Shown here one piece after another: positions 1-7,122 of a stretch of DNA of 17,114 nt. The notes under the pieces were generated by a model, which ran no database searches, was not told the origin of the DNA, and worked only from the letters and a program-made list of their open reading frames with translations. This DNA is from Methanosarcina sp. (lineage in GTDB: Archaea; Halobacteriota; Methanosarcinia; Methanosarcinales; Methanosarcinaceae): NCBI GenBank assembly GCA_017883485.1, contig JADGNM010000007.1:1-17114 (forward strand), in the 5' to 3' direction. The position numbers and the translations under genes are program-made. Positions within the stretch are counted from its first letter, which is position 1; the number at the start of each line of letters is the position of its first letter.

Positions 1-37
1 AAGCATAATAACGAAACAAAATAGTATTCATTTTATA

Positions 38-70
38 TGCAATTTTTCCTCGAAACGAGGAAAAATTGTA
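38..70. repeat. Perfect 13-bp inverted repeat (strong hairpin)
   Basis: Arms at 40-52 and 56-68 are perfect reverse complements around an AAA loop. A G-T and a T-A pair can extend the stem to 38-70. One arm holds five T and the other five A, so transcripts of either strand would form a stable stem-loop. It could be a terminator for a gene lying left of the window, or the stem of a small RNA. There is no long T-run just outside the stem on either strand, so a terminator role is unproven. Confidence 0.6.
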
Positions 71-284
71 GCCTTTGAAAGGTTATCTGAATAGTTACCA
101 CAAATCTTCGATTCTACCTGGTTTGCTGACTTATGAAATTCGGATCACATGCAGTTCGTTGAATGACCGGCTCCTTAGAAAGGACCAGAAATGATGGCAA
201 GCTAGATAAATCAAAATTATTTGCCGAGAAGGATTGAGAATTCCTTGTAAATAAGAATTTAGTTAATTGCTGATTTGATATACC

Positions 285-340
285 TATTCAGGCAATTCCT
301 AAGGTAATTACTGGTCTATAGTTATTATAGTTCCTGAATA
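285..340. repeat. Spaced 8-bp inverted repeat TATTCAGG/CCTGAATA
   Basis: TATTCAGG at 285-292 is the exact reverse complement of CCTGAATA at 333-340, with a 40-base AT-rich spacer. A related TCAGGA lies at 381-386. This could be the stem of a structured RNA, a protein-binding pair or chance in AT-rich DNA. Low confidence that it is functional. Confidence 0.25.
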
Positions 341-534
341 ACATATTTTATTAACCATGAGTTATATTTTCTATATATTCTCAGGACTTATGCACTTAAG
401 ATCAAAACCAAGCACCCGTGAGTTTATCTAGACATGGCAAATTTAGACGACCTGGGTTAAGGAAAATTAAAGGTTCAATACTGTTGATTTTCCAGTTAAA
501 CCGCGCATATTCCTGAGGATACAATAATTTTTGG

Positions 535-571
535 GGTTAGCAACTGTAGATTGCTGACCTCCCATTTGGGA
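535..571. other. Two adjacent small hairpins in non-coding DNA
   Basis: GGTTAGCAA (535-543) pairs with TTGCTGACC (551-559) with one G-T wobble and a 7-base loop. It is followed directly by TCCC-ATTT-GGGA (560-571). An A-rich run follows at about 573-588. On the plus strand this would be a double stem-loop. It could be the 3' end of a small RNA or a processing site. No promoter or conserved motif settles it. Confidence 0.3.
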
Positions 572-729
572 ACAAAAAATACTCAAAAATATTATTATAT
601 AGTTGATTTTATAGAAAAAGTTACCTAATGTAAGAGAAATTCCAGGAAAATAAATATCAATAGAAGGCGCACTTTTTTAAAGTAGAACAAACAGTTCAAC
701 GTTTTTAAACCGCTACTCGGTCATGTTGT

Positions 730-760
730 AAAAAAAGGATGCTCGCCCTGAGAGGCGAGC
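730..760 (-). terminator. Hairpin plus poly-T terminator after rpl12
   Basis: GCTCGCC (741-747) and GGCGAGC (754-760) form a 7-bp GC-rich stem. On the minus strand the stem is followed by ATCC and then seven T (730-736). It sits 27 bases beyond the rpl12 stop, where the rpl1-rpl10-rpl12 transcript should end. Archaeal termination mainly needs the U-run; the stem strengthens the call. Confidence 0.75.
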
Positions 761-786
761 TGTAGATTATATTCCTGATTGCGTAT

Positions 787-1104
787 TTACCCGAAGAGGG
801 CGCCGAGACCGGCCATTCCGTCTTCTTCTGAGGTGTCTTCTTCCTCTTCCTCTTCTTCAGCAGGCGCTGGCGCTTCGGCTGCAGGGCCTGTGGCTGCTGC
901 AGGGGCTGCGGCTACTGCAGGGCCTGCAAATGCGGCCTTTGAGATCGCTTCTTCGATATTTACGCCTTCAAGGGCTGCAACAAGGGCTTTTACCCTGGAT
1001 TCATTAACTTCTGTACCTGCTGCCTTGAGAACGGCAGTGATTGCATCTTCAGTAATTGGTTTACCAGCATTGTGCAATAAGAGAGCTGCATATATATATT
1101 CCAT
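787..1104 (-). CDS. rpl12: Large ribosomal subunit stalk protein P1/L12 (archaeal type)
   Basis: This is the archaeal stalk protein, which binds as dimers to the helical spine of P0 (L10) and recruits translation GTPases. The 105 residues show the family layout: an N-terminal helical dimerisation domain ([15 protein letters not shown], to about residue 60), an Ala/Pro-rich hinge, an acidic Glu run and the factor-binding tail [14 protein letters not shown] chose ATG at 1104. A GTG nine bases upstream lies inside the GGTGAT ribosome binding site and would add only three residues. It is the last gene of rpl1-rpl10-rpl12, 34 bases after rpl10, with a terminator just downstream. Length and sequence are normal for the family. 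Confidence 0.97.
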   Translation of the reverse strand: MEYIYAALLLHNAGKPITEDAITAVLKAAGTEVNESRVKALVAALEGVNIEEAISKAAFAGPAVAAAPAAATGPAAEAPAPAEEEEEEEDTSEEDGMAGLGALFG

Positions 1105-1138
1105 TATAATCACCTAAACCTTCAATATCGTAAATTGT

Positions 1139-2182
1139 TTATCCGAAAAGGGCACCTAGACCAGCCATTCCGTCTTCTTCGGCATGGTCTTCTTCTTCCT
1201 CTTCCGGTTCTTCTTCCTTCACTTCTTCCTTTTTCTCGGTTGTTGTAGGTGTTGAGGCTGCGGCTGCGCTTGCTGCGGCCCCGAGAACTTCCCTCAGTTC
1301 ATCATCTACTGCATTTGCATCTTTGTCTGCGGCTTTGGATGCAACGGATGTCATCTGGACATAGGCTTTTGCCAGCAGGGAATCCATCACTCCCGTATCA
1401 AACACAACTGCATTGACACCGAGGTTCTTTGCTTCCGCAAAGGCTTTTGCCAGCAGAGTGCCCATTGTTGCACTTGTCGGGTATGCAGTGTTGACAGCTA
1501 GATTGAAAGCGTTCTGAGCTGCTCTGATGATGTCAGAGACGTACTGACTTTCATCAATCGCAAGGAGTTCAGGCTCGTAAATTGTCCCTTTATCGTAGGC
1601 AGCTCTCATATCCATCCCAATAATAAGAGGATATACTTCCAGCTTGGAGAGCATGGTTGCGAGTTTCTGCGGGACTGCCTGACCTGCTTGACAGACAACT
1701 TTCGTTTCCTTGATCGCGACTTTCCCGGCTTCGATTGAGGCAGGAATCCCTGCGCTCTGGAGGTCACCGAGAATGGGGCCGGGTGGGAAACTGGTAGGTC
1801 CTTTCTGAACAATAATATCAACAGGAGCTATTGCGCCTCCTTTGATAGCAGATGGGGTCTTTGTCTGTTCAAGCACTTTATAAAGCTTGAAGGGACTTTC
1901 ATTAGTAAATATAAGAGCAGTCTGTTTGTCAAGGTATTTGTTCATCCCGGGAACGTTTTCTCCAAGCTGGTTTAAAGCCCGCTCTATGAGGGTGTTCCTG
2001 GAGACTTTAATCACCGCAACATCTTTAAGGTCCCGGCGAATTTTCTGGATCTTGGTTGCGATAATCCCCTCAATCCCTACCATACCGAAGACCTTGTGAG
2101 ACTGGATGAGTTTTTTAATGTTATCGATCTCATCCTGTTTCCACTGCGGGATATGCTCGGCGTGATGCACTTCTGCTGCCAT
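1139..2182 (-). CDS. rpl10: Large ribosomal subunit protein P0/L10 (archaeal type)
   Basis: P0 anchors the ribosomal stalk to 23S rRNA next to L11. At 347 residues it has the long archaeal form: an N-terminal rRNA-binding domain that includes the KVSRNTLIERAL stretch, an inserted domain, an Ala-rich helical spine for P1 dimers, an acidic Glu/Lys linker and the tail [13 protein letters not shown]. That tail matches the last 13 residues of the L12 encoded next door. The ATG follows the rpl1 TAA with no gap. Its ribosome binding site (GGGTGAT) lies inside the last codons of rpl1, so translation is probably coupled to rpl1. Confidence 0.97.
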   Translation of the reverse strand: MAAEVHHAEHIPQWKQDEIDNIKKLIQSHKVFGMVGIEGIIATKIQKIRRDLKDVAVIKVSRNTLIERALNQLGENVPGMNKYLDKQTALIFTNESPFKLYKVLEQTKTPSAIKGGAIAPVDIIVQKGPTSFPPGPILGDLQSAGIPASIEAGKVAIKETKVVCQAGQAVPQKLATMLSKLEVYPLIIGMDMRAAYDKGTIYEPELLAIDESQYVSDIIRAAQNAFNLAVNTAYPTSATMGTLLAKAFAEAKNLGVNAVVFDTGVMDSLLAKAYVQMTSVASKAADKDANAVDDELREVLGAAASAAAASTPTTTEKKEEVKEEEPEEEEEDHAEEDGMAGLGALFG

Positions 2183-2824
2183 TTACATCACCCTCTCTGA
2201 TTTTCCCATTGTTGTCGTGACATAGACTGACTTAAGGTTATGCTTGCCTTTATCCAGGACACGTTCCAGCCTAGCTACAACAGTCTCAATGTTTTCGGCA
2301 AGATAGTCGGGATTCATTTCTCTTCTGCCGACAGGCACATGGAAAGTAAGCTTGTCTTTTGACCTGAGCCTGATCGCACTCTGCTTGCTCTGGATCAGTT
2401 CGCCTATATCCCTGTTAGGTAAGAGCGGAATAGGCATTTTCCCTCTGGGTCCGAGAACAATACCAAGGTTCTTACCGATTATCGGCATGAACTGGGTTTC
2501 TGCTATAAAAAGGTCAATTTCGTTTGCAAGAGTCCTGGCTTTATTCTTGTCAGCAGCCAGTTCATCGAGCTCAACATCAGAAATAACATATGCAGCACCG
2601 GCAGCTTTTGCCTTCAGGCCTACATCACCTTTTGCAAAAACGCCGATCTTCAGTTCTTTTCCGAGCCCACGCGGAAGAATTACTTCTTCATCGACTCTGT
2701 TCTTCGGTTGGTTCATGTCAAGATTTTTTAAGTTAATCGCCAGATCTACGCTTTCAGAGAACTTGCGCTGCGGAGATTCCTCAAGTACTTTCTTGACAGC
2801 TTCCAATACAGTTTTTTCTACCAT
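2183..2824 (-). CDS. rpl1: Large ribosomal subunit protein L1
   Basis: L1 binds helix 77 of 23S rRNA and forms the mobile L1 stalk near the E-site. The 213-residue protein begins MVEKTVLEAVKKVLEES and carries the L1 core with GPRGKMPIPL. I chose ATG at 2824 because a GGGGAGG site lies 6 bases upstream; the longer frame start ten codons earlier has no such site. It is the first gene of the L1-L10-L12 unit, preceded by a 236-nt gap that holds a promoter and a leader able to fold. In Methanococcus, L1 represses translation of its own operon by binding an rRNA-like site in the mRNA. A similar loop may act here but is not shown by the sequence. Confidence 0.96.
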   Translation of the reverse strand: MVEKTVLEAVKKVLEESPQRKFSESVDLAINLKNLDMNQPKNRVDEEVILPRGLGKELKIGVFAKGDVGLKAKAAGAAYVISDVELDELAADKNKARTLANEIDLFIAETQFMPIIGKNLGIVLGPRGKMPIPLLPNRDIGELIQSKQSAIRLRSKDKLTFHVPVGRREMNPDYLAENIETVVARLERVLDKGKHNLKSVYVTTTMGKSERVM

Positions 2825-2980
2825 CTTGTTCCTCCCCGTAGTGTTGGATTTCACTTGTCCAAGCAGCCTTTTCGGCTTACTACGGTTGGTCTTAGGGCTT
2901 CCCGTTAATCGGATTTGTTAATCTTAACAGTAAGCCGCTGATAACTCTTTTTGATTATCCAGTAAAACGGTATTTAAGGT
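2825..2980 (-). promoter_or_regulatory. Putative promoter and structured leader of rpl1-rpl10-rpl12
   Basis: On the minus strand a TATA-like CCTTAAATA lies at 2971-2979, predicting a start near 2948 and a leader of about 125 bases. Within the leader, 2873-2881 and 2929-2937 are complementary over 9 bp (arms CGGCTTACT/AGTAAGCCG on the plus strand). They enclose a purine-rich GGGAAGCCC element and repeated GTTAATC. The leader ends with the GGGGAGG ribosome binding site. Autoregulation by L1 is known in methanococci; whether this fold is the L1 target is inference. Confidence 0.4.
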
Positions 2981-3060
2981 TCCTGAGCTAATGGCGGTAT
3001 CCGATTTAAAACTATTGGTGCGAAATTAAATTTGGGTTTAACAGGAAAGGATAGGAAGGC

Positions 3061-3546
3061 TCACCACTTCTCGCCGGCAATCACATCATCGAACTTACCT
3101 TCGTCAAGTGCCTTCTGGCTGTCCTTGGCCTTTACTCCCTCTACGTTCACACCCATAGGGACACAGGTACCCATTACCTCTTTCATTGTTGATCTGAGAT
3201 CATAGGAGAGCACATCTTCCTTTTTCATACGGGCAATTTTTATTACCTGCTGGATATTGAGGTTTCCAACAACTTCGCTTCCCGCATTTCCTGATCCTTT
3301 CGGAATCCCTAACTCTTTCATAATCAGGGATGCCGTCGGTGGGGTGCCTACTTCGATCTCCACATTTTTCTTATCGTCAACGATTATTTTCACAGGGACC
3401 TGCATTCCATTATAGTCCCTGGTTTTTTCATTGATCTTTTCTACCACTTCTTTTATGTTTATCCCGAGCGGACCAAGCGCCGGACCTAAAGGTGGTCCGG
3501 GACTAGCTTTTCCTCCCGAGACAAGTGCTTCTACAATACTTGTCAT
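3061..3546 (-). CDS. rpl11: Large ribosomal subunit protein L11
   Basis: L11 binds the GTPase-associated centre of 23S rRNA beside P0 and helps couple factor GTPase activity to translation. The 161 residues include the conserved proline/glycine-rich N-terminal loop (PGPPLGPALGPLGIN at about residues 16-30) and the C-terminal rRNA-binding domain with GSGNAGSEVVG. The ATG at 3546 is preceded by GGTGAG at a normal distance. It lies between spt5 and rpl1 on the same strand. The 236-nt gap to rpl1 suggests that L1-L10-L12 can be transcribed separately. Confidence 0.97.
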   Translation of the reverse strand: MTSIVEALVSGGKASPGPPLGPALGPLGINIKEVVEKINEKTRDYNGMQVPVKIIVDDKKNVEIEVGTPPTASLIMKELGIPKGSGNAGSEVVGNLNIQQVIKIARMKKEDVLSYDLRSTMKEVMGTCVPMGVNVEGVKAKDSQKALDEGKFDDVIAGEKW

Positions 3547-3560
3547 CTGAGTCTCACCGA

Positions 3561-3630
3561 TTTTAATAAATATAAAGTTTGCAGATCTCTTTCAATCCAC
3601 CGGGTACTGGTGATTTATTTACTTATAAGC
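3561..3630 (-). promoter_or_regulatory. Possible rpl11 promoter elements
   Basis: Two TATA-like stretches precede rpl11 on the minus strand: GCTTATAAGTAAATA around 3616-3630 and CTTTATATTTATT around 3565-3577. The first would give a leader of about 55 bases. The second would start transcription almost at the ATG, downstream of the GGTGAG ribosome binding site, so it fits less well. rpl11 may also be read through from spt5. Confidence 0.3.
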
Positions 3631-3667
3631 TGGAATTTTTCGGTATTTCCCCAAGCAATATATGGCT

Positions 3668-4126
3668 TTATTCGTTTTCTTTTTTGAGTACCCTGACAAT
3701 ATCGCCGCGAATTGTGATGGGAATAGGGACCACAGCATCGAAGAGTTCCACAGTAATTTCCTCATGGCTCTCATCAACTCTTTTAACCCGGGCTTTCTCC
3801 CCTTTGAAGGGTCCTGAAGTGACCTCAATTATAGCTCCTTCCTTGATGCCGGTCACTATTGGTTTTGGCTTAAGGAAGTGCTCAATCTCAGAAACTGAAG
3901 AGCTTCCCTTCACAAGGGCCCGCGCATGGGGAATAGTTTGAATCGCCAGTTCCACAATTCCAGGTCTAGGAGCCTCAACAAGGACATATCCTTTTAGCTC
4001 ATCAGGAGCCAGAATTGCCCTTATATCCAGTTTTTCCTTTTTGGCAATTCTTGCAAGAGTTGTTGCAACCGATCTTTCCTGGTTTGCTGTGGTTTTGATT
4101 ACAAATATCAGGGAATCCTCACTCAT
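3668..4126 (-). CDS. spt5: Transcription elongation factor Spt5 (archaeal NusG)
   Basis: Spt5 (with Spt4) binds the RNA polymerase clamp, raises processivity and can link polymerase to the ribosome. The 152-residue protein has the archaeal two-domain form: an NGN domain at about residues 5-85 and a KOW domain at about 94-125, visible as [21 protein letters not shown] chose ATG at 4126 with a GGGTGG site directly upstream; the earlier GTG at 4138 overlaps that site. It lies between secE and rpl11, the same order as secE-nusG-rplK in bacteria. A TATA-like stretch at 4151-4170 suggests its own promoter with a very short leader. Confidence 0.95.
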   Translation of the reverse strand: MSEDSLIFVIKTTANQERSVATTLARIAKKEKLDIRAILAPDELKGYVLVEAPRPGIVELAIQTIPHARALVKGSSSVSEIEHFLKPKPIVTGIKEGAIIEVTSGPFKGEKARVKRVDESHEEITVELFDAVVPIPITIRGDIVRVLKKENE

Positions 4127-4150
4127 TTGGCCACCCACTGGGGTAATATG

Positions 4151-4170
4151 TTAAATAAATATATAATAAA
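4151..4170 (-). promoter_or_regulatory. Putative spt5 TATA box
   Basis: The minus strand reads TTTATTATATATTTATT here. With the usual spacing of about 24 bases, transcription would start near 4139, just ahead of the GGGTGG ribosome binding site of spt5. Inferred from pattern only. Confidence 0.35.
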
Positions 4171-4189
4171 CCCCATCTGGTAAAAAGCA

Positions 4190-4408
4190 TTAAGTCCGCA
4201 GGAAAGCCTGGGGCAACACTGATAACAATACATATATAATGAACCCTATTGCTCCCACAGCCAGAATACCTAGACCTGCAACCTTAGCGATGGTCAAGAA
4301 CTCTTCCCTGGACGGTTTTTTTGTAAGTTTCAGGACTCTCAGGTGTGCCCTAATTACCTGACCAATACTTTCTGCAGTTATTTTAGACTCAAACGGGGAT
4401 TCTACCAA
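4190..4408 (-). CDS. secE: Preprotein translocase subunit SecE/Sss1
   Basis: This is the small essential subunit that clamps the SecY channel for protein export. The 72-residue protein has the single-membrane-span form typical of archaeal and eukaryotic SecE/Sss1: a charged cytoplasmic region with KPSREEFLTIAKVA, then a hydrophobic segment at about residues 42-65. The reading frame is closed by TGA immediately before codon 1, so the start must be the TTG at 4408, or GTA if TTG is rejected. A GGATGTGAT stretch upstream can serve as ribosome binding site. It lies 63 bases upstream of spt5 on the same strand. Confidence 0.92.
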   Translation of the reverse strand: MVESPFESKITAESIGQVIRAHLRVLKLTKKPSREEFLTIAKVAGLGILAVGAIGFIIYVLLSVLPQAFLRT

Positions 4409-4865
4409 TCAAATCACATCCAGGTTTTCGGTACTTATTTTATCCTATCTTGAGATTTTCGCTTTCGGTTTTTCCTATATGGTTTTCCAAGTTTTCTTTT
4501 TTACTCAAAAGATATGGAATTATCTTTCAGGAAGGACCGAGCGGGTTATATTATTAATTACTATTATATGAAGATATCACTGGTAAAGATTCCGATACAT
4601 CAGAAAATTTTGAGATAGGATTACGCTTTCTTCGAACTCAGAATCGCATCAGTCAAGATTCTTCATTTTTGACACTAAGTCGCGTCGGCTTCATACGGCA
4701 TTTGGCATAAAAATAGTTTTCGATTAGATCTATAATTCTATTCCTTATTTTTTACATTAAATAGAGGAAAACAGTATTTTTTTCTCCAATCGAATATTTT
4801 AAGTTTGCAGTGACAGTAGGGCAATTTTCCCGCGAATTGCGACGCTGCCCATCTGTCTTGGTTAA
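4409..4865. other. ftsZ-secE intergenic region
   Basis: These 457 bases hold no convincing gene. AT-rich stretches around 4545-4575 (minus strand CATATAATAG and TAATAATATAA) could be TATA boxes for secE. A large imperfect hairpin lies at 4812-4857 just after the ftsZ stop and is listed separately. The remainder is unremarkable AT-rich DNA. Confidence 0.5.
4812..4857 (-). repeat. Imperfect long hairpin downstream of ftsZ
   Basis: GACAG..GGGC (4812-4822) pairs with GCCC..CTGTC (4847-4857) across a 2x2 internal loop. Inside this, GCAATT (4821-4826) pairs with AATTGC (4835-4840). It begins nine bases after the ftsZ stop on the minus strand, so it could stabilise the ftsZ 3' end or help termination. 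No T-run follows directly, so I do not call it a terminator. Confidence 0.4.
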
Positions 4866-6008
4866 TTATTCTACAAAATCAATTCCATATTTAAATGTAA
4901 TACTCTTGTTACTTCCTTGGCCGTAAATCTGAGCGGACGTAACTCCTGTGACCACGATCATAGTACGGACTGTCTGTTCGAGTTCAGGATCAATCTGGGC
5001 ACCCCAGATCAGGCGGGCGCTGCTGTCTATTCGGCTGTAAACTTCCTGAACAACACTCTCAGCTTCCGAAATTGTCATATCGGGACCCCCGACCACGTTA
5101 ACAAGGGCAGAGGTCGCACCTGATATATCTACATCAAGGAGGGGGCTGCGCATAGCTTTTTGTACGGATTCGACAGCTTTATTCTCGCCGTCCGATTCAC
5201 CGAGCCCGATCATTGCAACACCCCCATTTTGCATAACAGTTCTGATATCCGCGAAATCAAGGTTTACAAGCCCGGGTTTTGTAATCAATTCGGTTATGCC
5301 CTTTACGGCTCTCATAAGGACTTCATCTGAGACTTTAAAAGCTGCCTGAAGCGGGAGTCTTGGAACTACTTCTATTAATTTGTCATTCGGGACCACTATC
5401 ACCGTGTCTGCAACATCCCTGAGGCGTTCCAGGCCGGCTTCTGCATTGGTTCTTCGAACATGTCCTTCCACACTGAACGGAAGAGTTACTACTGCGATCG
5501 TAAGGGCTCCTGCATCCCTTGCAGCTTCAGCAACTATCGGTGCCGATCCTGTCCCGGTTCCTCCGCCAAGACCTGCAGTGATGAAAACCATATCAGCACC
5601 TTCCACAACCTTGTTAATCTCATCGATGCTTTCGATTGCAGCATCTTCTCCTATCTGGGGGAGGCTGCCGGCTCCAAGCCCACGGGTTTTCTTTCTCCCG
5701 ATAAGAATCTTTTTGCCGGAACGGATATGAAGAAGGTGCTGGGCATCAGTATTTAACGCAACAAGGTCTGCTCCCTGAATACCTTCGCCCATCATACGCT
5801 GGATGCTGTTTGAGCCTCCGCCTCCGCAACCTACGACTTTAATGGTCGTTTTAAGGCTTCTAAGGATTTCCTCAAGTTCTGCATCCGTGTCTGAGTCGGA
5901 ATTAGAGTAATCTGAGTCTAAATAATCTCCCCGCCTGGCGCGTCCTTCCAGGGCAGATCGAGCAAGGGCTTCTTCCACAATGGATCTCATGCTACTGTTT
6001 TCCTCCAT
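4866..6008 (-). CDS. ftsZ: Cell division protein FtsZ (FtsZ1-like)
   Basis: FtsZ is a tubulin-like GTPase that assembles at the division site. The 380-residue protein has an N-terminal extension with an Asp/Ser-rich stretch (about residues 28-43), then the GTPase domain with [11 protein letters not shown] (58-68), the tubulin signature GGGTGTG (148-154) and the T7 loop NLDFAD with Asp251 and Asp254. It ends with a beta-rich C-terminal domain and no long tail. The neighbouring secE-spt5 is a common archaeal context for FtsZ1, on which the subtype guess rests. The start is uncertain. ATG 6008 has no ribosome binding site, while GGAGGA right after it lies 10-11 bases before a second ATG at 5990, which would remove six residues. 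Confidence 0.95.
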   Translation of the reverse strand: MEENSSMRSIVEEALARSALEGRARRGDYLDSDYSNSDSDTDAELEEILRSLKTTIKVVGCGGGGSNSIQRMMGEGIQGADLVALNTDAQHLLHIRSGKKILIGRKKTRGLGAGSLPQIGEDAAIESIDEINKVVEGADMVFITAGLGGGTGTGSAPIVAEAARDAGALTIAVVTLPFSVEGHVRRTNAEAGLERLRDVADTVIVVPNDKLIEVVPRLPLQAAFKVSDEVLMRAVKGITELITKPGLVNLDFADIRTVMQNGGVAMIGLGESDGENKAVESVQKAMRSPLLDVDISGATSALVNVVGGPDMTISEAESVVQEVYSRIDSSARLIWGAQIDPELEQTVRTMIVVTGVTSAQIYGQGSNKSITFKYGIDFVE

Positions 6009-6392
6009 TTTAAGGGGTAATGTTTAACGGATAGTATTAAAGAACAAATCTATTTTGAGAGGGAACGTAAGTGTTTTAACCATCACATATACAGTTTCCA
6101 ATTTAATAATGTTCCTTTTCCAATTTTTAAATATATATAATCTTTGTGTAATTATATAATTAACGTTCCCCATTTTCCTGTTTAGCCTCAGGTTTTTGAT
6201 CCTTATTGTCCTGTGATCTGCTTTTTTCCTTTGGCCCCTATCTTTTTTAATTTTATTACTTAAAATGTTTATTTTTTTATTTTTTATATTTTTGAAGCCG
6301 TTCCTGTATTTTTACTTTTCCTTTTATTCTAAGTTTATTTCTCTGTATTCTCCCGATTTCTCTGTGCTGTCCTTAAGAACTAATATATACAG
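6009..6392. other. ftsZ-DUF99 intergenic region, strand-biased composition
   Basis: Holds the likely ftsZ promoter (about 6127-6161). From roughly 6160 to 6380 the plus strand is very pyrimidine-rich, with T-runs at 6241-6300, so minus-strand transcripts leaving the DUF99 gene would be purine- and A-rich. The one open stretch I tried in this A-rich part has no start codon and about 30 Lys/Arg-rich codons, so I do not call a gene. No terminator is visible for the DUF99 gene. Confidence 0.4.
6127..6141 (-). promoter_or_regulatory. Putative ftsZ TATA box
   Basis: The minus strand reads TTATATATATTTAAA here, predicting a transcription start near 6110 and a leader of about 100 bases before ftsZ. 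A second TATA-like ATTATATAATTA lies further upstream at about 6149-6161. Pattern evidence only. Confidence 0.4.
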
Positions 6393-6983
6393 CTATGCTT
6401 TTCCTCTGGATTCGCCCAAAATAATGCCTGTTGCTATTAAATGAGCAACCCTTAAAGGTTCAGGAATATTGCTTCTTATTGAAGTAAGTCGGATTATCTT
6501 ATTCACACTTTCCAAGCTTATGCCCGCATTCTGAACATATATAGAACTTTTTTCATTCCTACTGGCTATCTTGTTTATTCTTCCAGCCAGCTCTATTATT
6601 GCCCAGCGTTCTTCCCCATCCTGGAAATATTTAAGGGCAGATTTGATTTTCTCAAAATCCGGCTTTGATCTCATGACCACAATTACAGGAATTCCGGTTT
6701 GCCTGTAGAGCTTCTGTATATCAACGACATTGAAACCTGCATAAGTGATCCCGTCGAGCATAACTACTCTTATCTGGCCATAATGTTTGCTCCTTGTAAT
6801 CATCCTGCAGATTACATCGGTAGCGTCAAGCCCATCCTTTGTGATATCCGAACGAAGGACTCCGTCCATCCAGTCCCCGCCCCTAAAAACAGTCCCAACT
6901 ATCATAACTTTTTCATTGAGAATTGCCGAATCGTCTATACCCAGAATTCGGATCTCGCGTTTAATATGAAAATCTAAACTCAC
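6393..6983 (-). CDS. DUF99/UPF0215 family protein (endonuclease V-related)
   Basis: The 196-residue protein begins with the family hallmark EIRILGIDDS (about residues 10-19) and continues with VMLDGITYAGFNVVD, a strand-and-acid pattern typical of DUF99. The family is distantly related to endonuclease V. To my knowledge an Archaeoglobus member was reported to cut at deoxyuridine, so a DNA-repair role is plausible, but no activity can be read from sequence alone. The start is GTG at 6983; an in-frame TAA lies four codons upstream, so no longer start is possible. No clear ribosome binding site precedes it, which would fit a leaderless mRNA. PAN lies upstream on the same strand, separated by a terminator-like hairpin. 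Confidence 0.88.
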   Translation of the reverse strand: MSLDFHIKREIRILGIDDSAILNEKVMIVGTVFRGGDWMDGVLRSDITKDGLDATDVICRMITRSKHYGQIRVVMLDGITYAGFNVVDIQKLYRQTGIPVIVVMRSKPDFEKIKSALKYFQDGEERWAIIELAGRINKIASRNEKSSIYVQNAGISLESVNKIIRLTSIRSNIPEPLRVAHLIATGIILGESRGKA

Positions 6984-7080
6984 GGATGCTCTTTATGTAC
7001 GAATTGCAAAAATAGTTTATCGATCCTTAGTAAATTACATTTTTAACCTAATCCTACCACAAAAATCATAAATATTAATC

Positions 7081-7107
7081 AAAAAGAAGCCCTCTGAGGG
7101 GCTTCTT
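7081..7107 (-). terminator. Hairpin plus T-run terminator after PAN
   Basis: AAGAAGCCC (7084-7092) and GGGCTTCTT (7099-7107) form a perfect 9-bp stem with a 6-base loop. On the minus strand the stem runs into five T (7081-7085). It begins 16 bases after the PAN stop and separates PAN from the DUF99 gene. Confidence 0.75.
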
Positions 7108-7122
7108 ACGTTTATCAGATCT

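Larger units (their letters stand above)
1..786. other. AT-rich non-coding region downstream of the ribosomal operon
   Basis: I see no supportable protein or tRNA gene here. Reading frames on both strands are short, lack plausible ribosome binding sites and resemble no family I know. What it does hold is a set of inverted repeats, listed separately: a perfect 13-bp hairpin at 40-68, spaced 8-bp arms at 285-292 and 333-340, two adjacent hairpins at 535-571, and the rpl12 terminator near 730-760. It may contain decayed gene or insertion-sequence remnants, or an untranslated RNA, but nothing in the sequence decides this. Confidence 0.5.

Noticed and set aside
779..1117. Ser/Ala-rich plus-strand frame opposite rpl12
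   Set aside because: The low-complexity content is the reverse complement of the acidic tail and hinge of L12.
2352..2921. 189-codon plus-strand reading frame opposite rpl1
   Set aside because: It is antisense to a clearly real ribosomal protein gene, has no family resemblance and shows Ser/Phe-rich composition typical of a reverse-strand shadow.
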